64,000 nt of DNA from Platanthera guangdongensis (Eukaryota > Streptophyta > Magnoliopsida > Asparagales > Orchidaceae), in contig CM077165.1 in NCBI GenBank assembly GCA_039583875.1, positions 64,344,757-64,408,756 on the forward strand, in the 5' to 3' direction. A program made the position numbers and the translations under genes. Under the pieces are notes generated by a model, which did not search any database, was not told the origin of the DNA, and saw only the letters and a program-made list of their open reading frames with translations. Below are positions 46,411 to 56,918 of the stretch, piece after piece (position 1 is the stretch's first letter; the number at the start of each line of letters is the position of its first letter).

Positions 46411-47927
46411 TGTTGGAACACCCTATTACTAATTTGGGTCAGGATCACTATGTCTCTAGGAAATCTGTTTTTGACCTCCTGCATAGATCTAAAGGTCAAT
46501 TAGAATTGAGTCTAAGGGTTAGAAGTCTAGGTTTGGAAGCTGCCCTCAAGACCAAGGATTTTCAGTTTGAGACCAAGTCATATCGTCTAGCTCAGCACGA
46601 CGATTTGTCGAACTCCAATCAACGATCGTCTAGCTCATCTTCGACAGATCGTCGAACTCCATTCGACGATCGCTGAGCTCAACTTCAACAAATCGTCGAA
46701 CTCCATTCGACGATCTGCGAGCTCAGTTTGACGATCTTGACTCAGTATTGGATCTCTATCTTTGAGCTCAGTTCGACGATCTTTGAGCTCAGATTGACGA
46801 TTTTTGTTGCTGTATAAGTCCAAATCACTGAGCTCAGTTCGACGATAATAGAGCTCAGTTCGACGTTTTCTGATGAGTTAAAGGATTTTTCAAGATTCAA
46901 ATTCAGGAGTTATTCAGCAATTAATTCAGAAGATTTTCTAGCCGTTTTCATTTATTCTGGACCAAGTATCAAGGGATTATCAAGTAATGTTTCCTTGGAC
47001 TTTTCCCCAGAAGACATTTGCAATTAAGGATGCAATTAATGACAGGCCAATGGCTATTCTTGACAGAGGATGATTTTCTATTCAGTACCAGAGAATAAAA
47101 TACAAGATTTTTGAATCTCTCTATCACTCAGAACACAGACAAGAAGAACAAGAACAAAATATTCTCTGTCTCAAAGAATTCTCTCAAGAACACACACAAA
47201 AGGAGATCAACAAATCTGAAATCCTCTGATCTCTTGTGATTCAAGTGTTCAAGGGCAACATCTTTCAAAGACTCCAGACACCTAACATTTCAGCTGTTGC
47301 TAAAATCATCATTTGCTGGAGATCAACTTCTGAAGGCCTATCACCCTACAGCAAAGCTTCATTTCCTGAACATCTCAAGAACTCAGGGGGAGCTTTGACA
47401 ACATCAAATCCACATAGTCTTCTCAGCTGCTCTGAGAAAGATAAGACTTCCATCATTCTCTCATCCCCATCTCTGTAAAGGGTTTTTCAAACTCCCTTCA
47501 AAAGTTTGAGCTTGGTTTTTGAGCACCTTGCAAAAGCTCATTGGTGGCAAGACACCTGATCAAAAAATCTGATTTGGTTTTTGAGCACCTTATCAAAAGC
47601 TCATTGGTGCCTAGGACACCTGATCAACTCATCCTGCAGTGGATTCCTACCTAGGGTGGTAGAAGAGTGGATGTACCCAAGTTTAGGGGAACCACTATAG
47701 CTCCTTGTGTCTTCTGGCTTGCTTGTCTTTATCTTTTGTTTCTAGCTGTGATTGTTTTGTGATTAGTTTAGATCTGTGATTAATTTTTGTTATAGGTTAT
47801 TTTGTGATTAGAATTAATAGTTGCTTCCCTGTTCACTCAGATTACAACAATTGTTGTAAAAAGATTTCAAGCATCATATACTCTATTCACCCCCCTCTAG
47901 AGTATATCAGATCTAGCTGCACTTTCA
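46411..47927 (+). repeat. 5' LTR of J
   Basis: 1,517 bp, TGTTGGAACACC to CACTTTCA. Palindrome cluster at 46595-46875. A promoter-proximal block with GAGC/GCTC, GGTG/CACC and CTACC/GGTAG hairpins lies at 47500-47665, followed by GGGGAACCACTATAG (47685-47700). In the 3' LTR an additional CTATAAAGGG near 57980 is CTGTAAAGGG here. Confidence 0.93.
46595..46875. repeat. TCGTCGA/TCGACGA palindrome cluster in 5' LTR of J
   Basis: About eight modules, several of them full 21-nt palindromes with a 7-nt centre (for example at 46645-46670 and 46692-46712). Spacing is irregular, with GAGCTCAG between modules. The 3' LTR has the same cluster at 57100-57380, with C/T and G/A differences. Confidence 0.88.
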
Positions 47928-47929
47928 AT

Positions 47930-47942
47930 TGGTATCAAAGCC
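47930..47942 (+). other. Primer-binding site of J
   Basis: TGGTATCAAAGCC, 2 nt after the LTR, an initiator-Met-type site with A for G, a form common in Sireviruses. Confidence 0.85.
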
Positions 47943-48058
47943 AGGTTGGTTAAACATACCACACCTTGGTTGTTGCACAGGCTAACACCTGAACCCAAAG
48001 ATTCCTAGTTAGATCTGTTATCTTTTGAGTTTATTATTAGATTTTGCTTTCACAAATC

Positions 48059-50080
48059 ATGGCCCAAAACAAAGATTATGCTAGCACCAGACTTCCAGTG
48101 TGCAATCTATCCAAGTTTGCACTTTGAAAAGCAAGGATCAGATTATACATGAATTCTATTGATAAGGATATTTTTAATTCTGTTTTGACAGTTTGTCCAA
48201 GACCTCCAGAGAACTCAAGTACAAATGCTGTTCCACCTCCATCAGGAACATATGCTGAAATCAAGAAATGGAAGGTAGATGATGCCAAGGCTATGAATAT
48301 CTTAGCCCAGACCATGTCTGATGACATCTTTCAAAAGGTGGCTGAATGCAATTCAGCAAAAGAAATCCGGGATAAACTCTCTGAAATAGTCTCAAACTCA
48401 GCTGATGAGAGAAAGGACAGGAGATCCCACCTCATATCTCAATATGAGAATTTCAAGAAGGGAGAAACTGAATCAGTTGGAGATATATACAATAGACTTA
48501 GTCTGATAGTCAGTGAACTCAGGACTTTGGATAAGGAGATATCACTGACTGAACTTAATAACAAAATTCTAATGTGCTTCCCTAGCACTTGGGATTCAAG
48601 AATCTGGCCAATCAAGGATGCCAGAAGTTTGAATGAGATCACCACAGAAGCTCTATTGGGTAAGCTCAAATCTTATGAGCTACTCATCAAGAATAGAGAA
48701 GAAGAACAGAAGGCTGCCTCACCAGCCACAAGAAAAGAGAAGACAATAGCCTTCAAGGCAACTGAAGATCAGCCTGAAGAAAAAGTCACAGACAATGATG
48801 AACTGCTCAGTCTGTTGGCCAAAAGATTCTACAATATGGCCAGAAAGGACTTCAAAAAGAGATCATGCAAGGAGCATGATAAGCCAAGGTATGATAAGTC
48901 TAACAATAAAGAAATTGTTTGCTTTGGTTGCAGGAAAACATGGCACATTGTACCTGACTGTCCAGAAAACAAAAACAAGGACAGAAAGGACAAGAAAGAA
49001 AGAGGAAAGGAGAAAGACTTCAAGAGGAATGGCAATGGGAAACCCTCCTCAAGCAAAAACAAACACACTAGGAAGGGATTTGTTGCTGAATACTGGAGTG
49101 AAACTGAAGAGGAATCAGAAGCCTCATCCAGCTCCAGTGATGATGAAGATGATGAAGAAGAGAAGGAGTTCTGCATGATGGCAATCAATGCCTCTCAACA
49201 TAATTCAAATGAAGAAGAGTCAGAGTCAGACTCAGAGACTCAACTTGAAGAAGACCAGGTAATTAGTTCATTTGATTTCAATTCAGAGGACTTTAAATCT
49301 GAGTTTAAAGCATTATGTTTAGACTTGCTAAAATCTGAGAAAGAAATTATCTCTCTCAGAAATCATTTATCTGAACATAATACCTTAAAGTCAGAAAACC
49401 TCAAACTCTCTCAAGAGTTGGAGTGTTGTAGGGAGCAGATAGCTTCACTGAAAGGTGAGCTATCTGAGGCCAAGAAGCTTGAAGAATCCCTTAATGTGAG
49501 AAGTATCAAGCTGATGGACATCACAAGCACAGTGAACTCCAGATTTAATAGTACACTGGGCTTGGGTGCTTCATCCAACCAACCTATAGTTCTAACAACC
49601 CCAATCAAGTTCATTTCTGACAAAGGAAAGGGAGTTGTAGAGGTAGCTAGGAAAAATTCTGATCTGCCCAAGAAAACTAAGTCCCAGCATAAATCGTCGA
49701 ACGGAGCTCGACGATCGTCGAACGCAGATCGACGATCTCAGGCAAAATCGTCGAACTCAGGTCGACGATTTCAAGTTCCTGAACTCTGCCACAGTCGACC
49801 GTCGAATGGAGCTCGACGATCTGACCCAAGATCGTCGAACGCAGCTCCACGATCGTCGAACGGAGGTCAGAGCTCTAGAAATTCTTCCAAGGCAAATCAA
49901 AATCCAATCCTAGGGGTCCTTCATCCCAAATCTTTAACCCTTATACTGAATGGATTATACCTCCAAGGAGATATCATCCTGAAGGTTATAAGAGTCAACG
50001 TGGGATGTCTTTTATTTCAGAGTTTAAAGGTTATCAACCTAGGCCCAAGGTAAACTGGGTCAAAAACAAATGAATTATTT
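48059..50080 (+). pseudogene. Gag of J with early nonsense codon and late frameshift
   Basis: ATG 48059 opens MAQNKDYAST. Codon 23 is TGA at 48125-48127, where the gag of E has Trp. The frame then stays open to 50051. It has the Copia gag domain (DIYNRLSLIVSELRTL, PSTWDSRIWPI), a CCHC knuckle CFGCRKTWHIVPDC near 48930-48970 (Trp for Gly), an acidic serine stretch, a coiled coil (49260-49490) and, at about residues 546-605, heptad units SSNxxRR coded by the TCGTCGA palindromes. Near 49885 the true C-terminal frame shifts by one: the neighbouring frame reads IPPRRYHPEGYKSQRG and PRPKVNWVK, the usual end of this gag, while the main frame hits TAA at 50051. Confidence 0.85.
49690..49872 (+). repeat. 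Palindrome array inside gag of J
   Basis: Six to seven TCGTCGAAC-N-TCGACGA modules in the coding strand. The first two are head to tail with a 21-nt period, so each adds seven codons (SSNGARR, SSNADRR) and keeps the frame. Confidence 0.88.
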
Positions 50081-50083
50081 TAT

Positions 50084-53000
50084 GTGCAGGTGAAGACCTA
50101 TCCAACATTTAACCAGCAATGGTACCTGGATAGTGGGTGCTCTAAGCACATGACAGGAAACAAGGACAACCTCAAATTCTTTAAAGCCAAGCTTGGACCC
50201 AAAGTTATCTTTGGTGATTCAAACTTTGGACAAACTAAAGGATATGGTGCAGTCCAGATTGGATCAGTAACATTCAAGAAGGTAGCTTATGTGGAAGGAG
50301 TGAAGCACAATTTGATAAGCATCAGTCAGCTGTGTGATGAAGGCTACCAGGTGACCTTCAGCAAAGCATTATGCAAGATCAAGTCAGAGGACAACACAAC
50401 TGTGTTGACAGGTAAAAGGAAAGGTAACATCTATCTAGTAGATTTTATTTCAACAGATGTAGATATTTACATGTTCAATTCTGTTTGTAGACCAAACATT
50501 TTATGACATAAGAGACTAGGACACCTTAACCTTAGAACTATCGCTAGGCTATCCAAGGACAACCTTGTTAGAGGACTACCTTCTGGCCCCTACAAGAAGG
50601 AAAGACTATACAGGGCTTGTCAATTAGGTAAGCAAACTAAAAATAGTTTTAAGTCACTTAATAAGAGTGATTCACCTAGGATATTGTATCTGTTACACAT
50701 GGATCATTTTGGACCCATCACAGTACAAAGTCTAGGACGGAAATCTTACACTTTAGTAGTTGTAGATGACTTCTCTAGATTCACATGGGTGTTCTTTCTG
50801 AGGAAGAAGTCTGATAACTTTAAGTGTTTGACAGAGTTTCTCAAACGCATACAGATTGAGTTCAATACTCACATTGCCCTGATCAGAAGTGATCATGGGA
50901 CAGAGTTTGATTCTCTTCTTATGCAAGAGTTCTGTCAGAGTGAAGAGATCAGGCATACTTTCTCAGCTCCTAGAACTCCTCAACAAAATGGGGTAGCTGA
51001 AAGGAAAAATAGAACCCTTATTGAATCTGCCACTACATTGTTGTCAGATGCTCACCTTCCTCTATCCTTTTGGGCAGAGGCAGTGAACACCTCCAACTAT
51101 GTGTTGAATAGAAGTTTGATACATAAAATAAAGGGCAAGACTCCCTATGAATTACTCAAAGGGAAGAAACCTAAAGTTGATTATTTTAGAGTTTTTGGTT
51201 GTATCTACTATATACATAATAATGACAAGAAATATTTAGCAAAATTTCAAGCTAAAGCAGATGAAGGAGTGTTTCTGGGATACTCCATGATCAGCAAGGC
51301 TTATAGGGTTTATAATAAATCATCTCTAAAAATTGAGGAATCTGTTCATATATCATTTGATGAATCTAACATGTCTTTCAAGGAGAAGATCTCTTCTACC
51401 ATAGAACCTTTGTAGGAACATTCTCTTGTTGAAGACTTGAACAAGTTACAGGTTATTCAAAAAGAGGAAAGCAGTGAAGATGAAGAAAGTACTCAATATA
51501 TTGAAGAACAACTTGAAGAGCCAGTTGTTGTACCACAAGAGGAAACAACAACACAGGTTGGTGAACAATCAACACCCCCTGTTGATTTAGTAACATCAAG
51601 AGACCATCCAATTTCCCAAGTAATTGGAGACATCTCAGCTGGTGTGCAAACCAGAAATCAGGTCAACCAAAACCTGTTGCACACCTGCTTCCTATCTCAA
51701 ATTGAACCTCAGTCCATTCAAGATGCAGAGCAAGATCCACACTGGATCATTGCAATGCAAGAAGAGTTGCATCAATTTGAAAGGAACAAAGTGTGGGAAC
51801 TAGTGCCAAAGCCTAAGGATCACTCCATTATTGGAATAAAGTGGGTGTTCAGAAACAAGCTGGATGATCAAGGAGTAATTGTAAGGAACAAGGCAAGGCT
51901 AGTTGCTCAAGGATATTCTCAAGAAGAAGGAATAGACTATGACCAGACTTTTGCACTAGTTGGAAGATTGGAAGCCATCAGAATATTTTTAGCTTATGCA
52001 GCACATAAAGGCTTCAAGGTATATCAGATGGATGTCAAAAGTGCATTTCTAAATGGAGACATCAAAGAAGAAGTATATGTCAGACAACCTCCAGATTTTA
52101 TCTCTCCAACTTATCCTGATTATGTTTTTATGTTGAACAAAGCATTATATGCTCTCAAGCAAGCTCCTAAAGCATGGTATGAGACCCTAGCATGCTTCCT
52201 TTTGGAAAATGGATTTATAAGGGGTACAGTAGACCAAACTCTTTTCATTAGAACCCATAAGTCCCATACCCTAATAGTACATATTTATGTAGATGATATT
52301 ATTTTTGGTTCTACTGATTCAAAATTGTGCAGAAGGTTTTCCAACCTAATGCATTCTAAATTTGAAATGAGTAGCATGGGTGAGCTATCCTTCTTCCTAG
52401 GATTGCAAGTCAAACAACATGTTGAAGGCATCTTTATTTCTCAAACCAAGTATGCAAATGAATTGGTTAAGAAATTTGGCATGTCTGAAGCATCTTGTAT
52501 AAAAACACCTATGCCTACTAATGCTGTATTGGATGCTGATGAACATAGGAAACCTGTTGATCAGACAACATATAGAGCAATGATTGGTTCTTTATTGTAC
52601 CTTACAGCCAGTAGACCTGATATAATGTTTGCTACATGTATATGTGCTAGGTTCCAAGTAAGCCATAGAGAGTCACACCTAACACTAGTAAAGAGGATTC
52701 TCAGGTATGTTAAAAGTTGTCCAAATCTAGGTCTCTGGTATCCAAAAGATTCAGCATTTGATTTAACTGGATTTTTTGATGCTAATTATGCTGGATGCAG
52801 AATTGACAGGAAAAGCACCAGTGGAACTTGTCAGTTCCTTGGTGACAGACTTGTCTCTTGGTTTTGTAAGAAACAAACTTCTGTGTCAACTTCAACTGCT
52901 GAAGCTGAATAAATGGCTGCAGGCAGTTATTGTTCACAAATCTTGTGGATTCAAAACCAACTCCTAGACTATGGCTACAACTTAGAGAAGTCTAAAATCT

Positions 53001-53239
53001 TTTGTGATAACACCAGTGCTATCTTTATAGCTCAAAATCCAGTTCTCCATAGTAGGACAAAACACATAGAGATTAGGCATCACTTCTTAAGTGATAATGT
53101 TGAGAAGAATAAAATTGAACTTCAATATATCCCAACTGATTTACAAAGGGGAGATATTTTCACCAAGCCCTTGGATGAAAAGAAACACACCTTCTTCCTA
53201 AATCAGTTAGGAATGTTAGATGGAGGAAGTCTAAAATAA
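50084..53239 (+). pseudogene. Pol of J: protease, integrase, RT, RNase H, three nonsense codons
   Basis: One reading frame throughout. Protease: WYLDSGCSKHMTG near 50120. Integrase: zinc finger HKRLGHLN with the first CxxC Cys changed to Tyr, core with HMDHFGP, RSDHGTEF and the Glu in [42 protein letters not shown] and YVDDIIFG near 52286. RNase [17 protein letters not shown] and STAEAE. Breaks: TGA at 50504-50506 (Trp expected before HKRLGH), TAG at 51413-51415 between integrase and RT, TAA at 52910-52912 (Tyr expected in TAEAEY). The C-terminus (DIFTKPLDEKKHTFFLNQLGM) ends at 53239. Confidence 0.9.
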
Positions 53240-53735
53240 CATCCAAGATTTTAAAAGTTTAAAAATTGACCAAGACTAGGCAAACATCTTGATTTTTCTT
53301 AGTGTCTAGTATATTTCTGATCTCTGAACTGCGCTTGACGATTTTCCCCCAGATCGTCGAACGGAGATTGACGATTTCTGAAATCGTCGACCTGAGTTCA
53401 GCGTTTCTCCGATAGTATGAACTATCTATTCCGGTCAACGATCGTCGAACGGCGCTCGACGATTTTGTTCTCTGAACGATCGTCGAACAGAGCTCGACGC
53501 TCTCCAATATTGGCGAACGGAGATCGACGATATTGAAGACTCTTCAGATTCCTTTAGAAGCCCCGATCGTCGAACTGAGTTGAACGATCTTTCCTTTTCT
53601 GCGTCGAACCCTAATATAAAATTCATTTTTCGCCGTCGTTCTCCTTTTGCTCTTTCGATTTCTCTACAAAAACTTTCTTTCCCTCCAAACATTTCTACAC
53701 TTGGTCGTTTTGTTTGTTGATCTTTGCAGGTAACC
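53240..53735 (+). promoter_or_regulatory. Spacer before the env-like ORF of J: palindromes, TATA box, splice acceptor
   Basis: About 0.5 kb between pol and the third ORF. Eight or so TCGTCGA/TCGACGA modules lie at 53330-53600. TATAAAAT is at 53615-53622. A pyrimidine-rich tract ends in TTTGCAG/GT at 53724-53731, a good 3' splice site, six bases before AACCATGG. Either an internal promoter or splicing could produce a separate message. The choice is open. Confidence 0.55.
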
Positions 53736-56700
53736 ATGGTCATTTCTGTTGCTGTTCTTACTGCAATGAAATTTGATGCTGGCTTTGACATTGACATGGA
53801 GTCCTTCAGCACAACAGATCAAGTTTTCCAGGACATTTTGGAGTTGTTCAAGGAGCAGAAACTTGCTACAATCATGACCACCAGTATTAAACTTGCTGCT
53901 GATGAGATTAAGGAATGGGTTTACACTGCCCACAACCAGGATCAAAACACCATAGTTGGATCAATTTCTGGCACCCAGGTACCCTTGACCCAAACTATTC
54001 TGACAGAAGTTTTTGAGTTAAGCTCTGGAAGAGATTCCGCTGATCTGTCTGGAGAGGAATTTGTTGATTTGCTTGCAAGAATGGGTCATTCTGAGGCTAA
54101 CCCTAGCAAGCTGCTGAAGAAAAACCTGTCTGTGGAATATAGATTCTTGGCTGATGTAGTTGGGAAAGTTTTGTTGGCTAAGCACTCAGCACATGATACC
54201 ATTTCTAGGTATCAGCTATGCTTAATGGGAGCCATAGTGGACAAGAAGAATTTGAACTGGGGAGAGGTCTTCTTTGACCTAATTAAAAAGAAAATTAATA
54301 AGAGTTTTGTGAATTTTGGGAGGATTTTAGGCCTTTTTCTGCAGAACAGATGCCCTACTTTGCTAGTATTTTCTGGGATCCACATTAATGCTTCAAAGAG
54401 ATTGTCCTGTGCCCTATTTGGTAAATGGGACAGGCAGATCATCAAGCCCAGCAGGCCTTCTGCAAGCACACCTTCAGGCACCAGGACTGTCATAGTCACT
54501 TCCCCCCAAGTCTCTGCTCCTGCAGATGACTTGCCAGCTGCTGCCTCTCCTCCTACTCTAATTCCATCTTCTCTAGTTCCATCCACCATTCAAACTCCAT
54601 CCACTATCATCATCTCCAGCCCTTCTCGAACATCAATACCATCTCCACTTCCAACTATCACAGAAGAACCATTCCATCCATTATATTCCTACCCTCCACA
54701 AGATTTTGAAACATCCACAATTCCATCCTTCAATCTTATTGATGATTCCTTCATGGATGACTCACCCTCCTCTCCTCCTGAGCTACCATCCTCATCAACA
54801 TCTTACCAGGAACTTCTACAAGAGATCATTGATCAACCCACCTTCACACCATCTATCTCAATCCCATTGTCTTCCATCACCACTTTACCCACACCTCAAC
54901 CATCACTCCTACCATCCACCAGCTCTCCACCACCATCACCAATAGCTCCACCTCCATCCTCTACCTCTGCTCCAGTCACTACTGAGCAAGTAGATCTTCC
55001 AGCCCTAGCTGATAGGATATATGAATTGCTAGCCCCCAGGCTATCTCTTCTATTGGAGACCTCCTTGGCTCCATTACTCCAGTCAGTGGCAGCTCTTTCT
55101 GCCAGGCTCTCCTCCTTATTCCCTCAGGTAACCCCTTCATTAGTGTGCCTTGATCCAGCCTTATCTGAATCTAGGCAGGGGGAGATGCCCTATGAAGTGA
55201 GCTTGCCTGTTGTTTCTTCAGTTTTTGTTGCTGCTGCTGCTGCTGTTCTTCAAGCTCCAGTTCCACCTCCAGTTGTCTTCCCAGTGGACATCAGGTCCTT
55301 ACTTTCAGCATTTGATTCAGCCTACTTCAGTTGTCTTCCAGAGAGAGTTTCTGTCCAGCCTCTAGAGGATCTCTCCAAGGCCCTTGTGCCCTTCTCATGT
55401 TGTGACCCCAACATCATAACTTCTTTTGTCAATTCAGTATATGCTGCTGCTACTCCTGCTGAAAGCATGGTTGCTGTTTCTGATGCTGCTGCCCCTCCTG
55501 CTGCTGATATTGTTGATATTTCTATTGCTGCTACTGTTGTTCCAGTTTCTGATGATATCCTTATGACAGAGGCACATGATTTTGAGCCCTCTGTGTTTAC
55601 AGATGATATTCCTGCTGTTGCTGATATTATTGTTTCTGAAAGTGAAACTGTTGCTGCCCCAACTGCTATTGTTATTACTGCTGCTACAACTTCTATATCT
55701 GCTATTGCTACTGCTTCTGCTTCAACTTCAATTGTTACTAGTGTTGTATCTGCTGCTCCAACCTCTGCTGCTACATCTGCTTCAACTCAACTACAGAAAG
55801 ACTTGATGAAAAAGATTGATGCTCTATATGCTGAGCAAAGTTCTAAAAGTGATGAGTTCAAGACAGATTCTGATGATTCTTCTGCCACTATTGCCAGGAA
55901 GAGAAAGGCAAGGAGCAAAGCCATGAAAAGAGTACCTCCAGCCAAAGTCAAGGACAACAATGACATTCCATATTACATTCTTCATGATTGCCCCATAACT
56001 GAGCACTGGATGCAGTATTCAAAGAATCAACTCAAAGCCATGAAGAAAAAGAGGAAGTATGAAAAGGGATCTTCCCAGTTTCACCATTCTCATCCTCCTG
56101 CACCACCTCCTCCTGATGCAGGTGCAGGTGGAGGCTCAGCTACTCAACCTCATGCTAAAAGCCAAACCCCCTATCAGCCACATGCAAGATCTTATCATAG
56201 GGGAAGCCAGTCCAGGGGTTCTCAATCTAGAAGAGGAAACTATAGAGGAAATCAAAGAGAAGTCCAGGTTTATTCAAAAGGTTATTCAAGGCAACATCCT
56301 TACTCCAGGGAAGGACAAACCTCATCAGACACAACCTCAGGTCCATCTCCCTATAAACTAAAGGAAGTAGTTTCATCCAAGCCTCCACAAGATAATCCAT
56401 CCAATAGATATGAGCCACCAGTGCCATTTGAGGATCCTGAAAATAATCCAACTGCTTGTAATGCCAGGATGAAAGAGCTTGCTGCACTAGACAAGATCAA
56501 GAAAGCTAAAGAGAAAGGCAGAGACTCCTCCAACATCACTACATTGTCTGAACAGAGAAAGAAGGAATTGGAAAGATATGGCTCAAGCAAATTCTTTGAT
56601 TCTGATAGATACATGGAGCTGCATCCTGAAGCTGTGGTTCCCAGGCCCAAACAGCAAACCTCTTTAGGTGCAGCAGATGACACAAGATCAAAGAAGGAAG

Positions 56701-56753
56701 CTCTCAACCCCAATAGAGAAAACAAACTCATAAAGAGCAAGGAAAAGAAATAG
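53736..56753 (+). CDS. Env-like third ORF of Sirevirus-like element J, intact 1005 aa
   Basis: I choose the ATG at 53736 (context ACCATGG). The frame also reads open a few codons upstream without an ATG. The protein has an N-terminal domain of about 230 residues (FQDILELFKEQKL, SRYQLCLMGAIVDKKNLNW) resembling the plant-transposon-associated domain of Sirevirus env-like proteins. A long Pro/Ser/Thr-rich linker and an Ala/Val/Thr/Ile-rich stretch coded by GCT/GTT-type repeats (55200-55790) follow. The C-terminus is basic (ARKRKARSKAMKRV, KAMKKKRKYEKG) with an RGSQSR/RGNYRG segment that could bind RNA. I see no signal peptide and no clear membrane helix, so env is a positional name only. No nonsense codon interrupts it, unlike gag-pol of the same copy. 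Confidence 0.82.
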   Translation: MVISVAVLTAMKFDAGFDIDMESFSTTDQVFQDILELFKEQKLATIMTTSIKLAADEIKEWVYTAHNQDQNTIVGSISGTQVPLTQTILTEVFELSSGRDSADLSGEEFVDLLARMGHSEANPSKLLKKNLSVEYRFLADVVGKVLLAKHSAHDTISRYQLCLMGAIVDKKNLNWGEVFFDLIKKKINKSFVNFGRILGLFLQNRCPTLLVFSGIHINASKRLSCALFGKWDRQIIKPSRPSASTPSGTRTVIVTSPQVSAPADDLPAAASPPTLIPSSLVPSTIQTPSTIIISSPSRTSIPSPLPTITEEPFHPLYSYPPQDFETSTIPSFNLIDDSFMDDSPSSPPELPSSSTSYQELLQEIIDQPTFTPSISIPLSSITTLPTPQPSLLPSTSSPPPSPIAPPPSSTSAPVTTEQVDLPALADRIYELLAPRLSLLLETSLAPLLQSVAALSARLSSLFPQVTPSLVCLDPALSESRQGEMPYEVSLPVVSSVFVAAAAAVLQAPVPPPVVFPVDIRSLLSAFDSAYFSCLPERVSVQPLEDLSKALVPFSCCDPNIITSFVNSVYAAATPAESMVAVSDAAAPPAADIVDISIAATVVPVSDDILMTEAHDFEPSVFTDDIPAVADIIVSESETVAAPTAIVITAATTSISAIATASASTSIVTSVVSAAPTSAATSASTQLQKDLMKKIDALYAEQSSKSDEFKTDSDDSSATIARKRKARSKAMKRVPPAKVKDNNDIPYYILHDCPITEHWMQYSKNQLKAMKKKRKYEKGSSQFHHSHPPAPPPPDAGAGGGSATQPHAKSQTPYQPHARSYHRGSQSRGSQSRRGNYRGNQREVQVYSKGYSRQHPYSREGQTSSDTTSGPSPYKLKEVVSSKPPQDNPSNRYEPPVPFEDPENNPTACNARMKELAALDKIKKAKEKGRDSSNITTLSEQRKKELERYGSSKFFDSDRYMELHPEAVVPRPKQQTSLGAADDTRSKKEALNPNRENKLIKSKEKK

Positions 56754-56918
56754 CTACGTAAGGTGACAATCATTTTGACTTCTGATCTCTGTCTGGGATT
56801 ATATATCTGTGGTTCTGCAATGTCCAGCTTATTGTTTTTTTGTATTATTGCTTTGTATGTTGTTATTTAATTTTTCCAAATTCTATAAATAGTAATCCTA
56901 ACCCAAATAGGGGGAGAT
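56754..56918 (+). other. 3' untranslated region and polypurine tract of J
   Basis: Ends AAATAGGGGGAGAT at 56905-56918 directly before the 3' LTR. No frame. Confidence 0.8.

Noticed and set aside
55576..55806. Leucine-rich 76-codon frame
   Set aside because: It is a shadow of the GCT/GTT-rich part of the env-like ORF read in another frame.
53736..56753. A true viral envelope gene
   Set aside because: There is no signal peptide, membrane anchor or cleavage site, and the long basic low-complexity tail does not fit. Env-like is kept as a positional label only.
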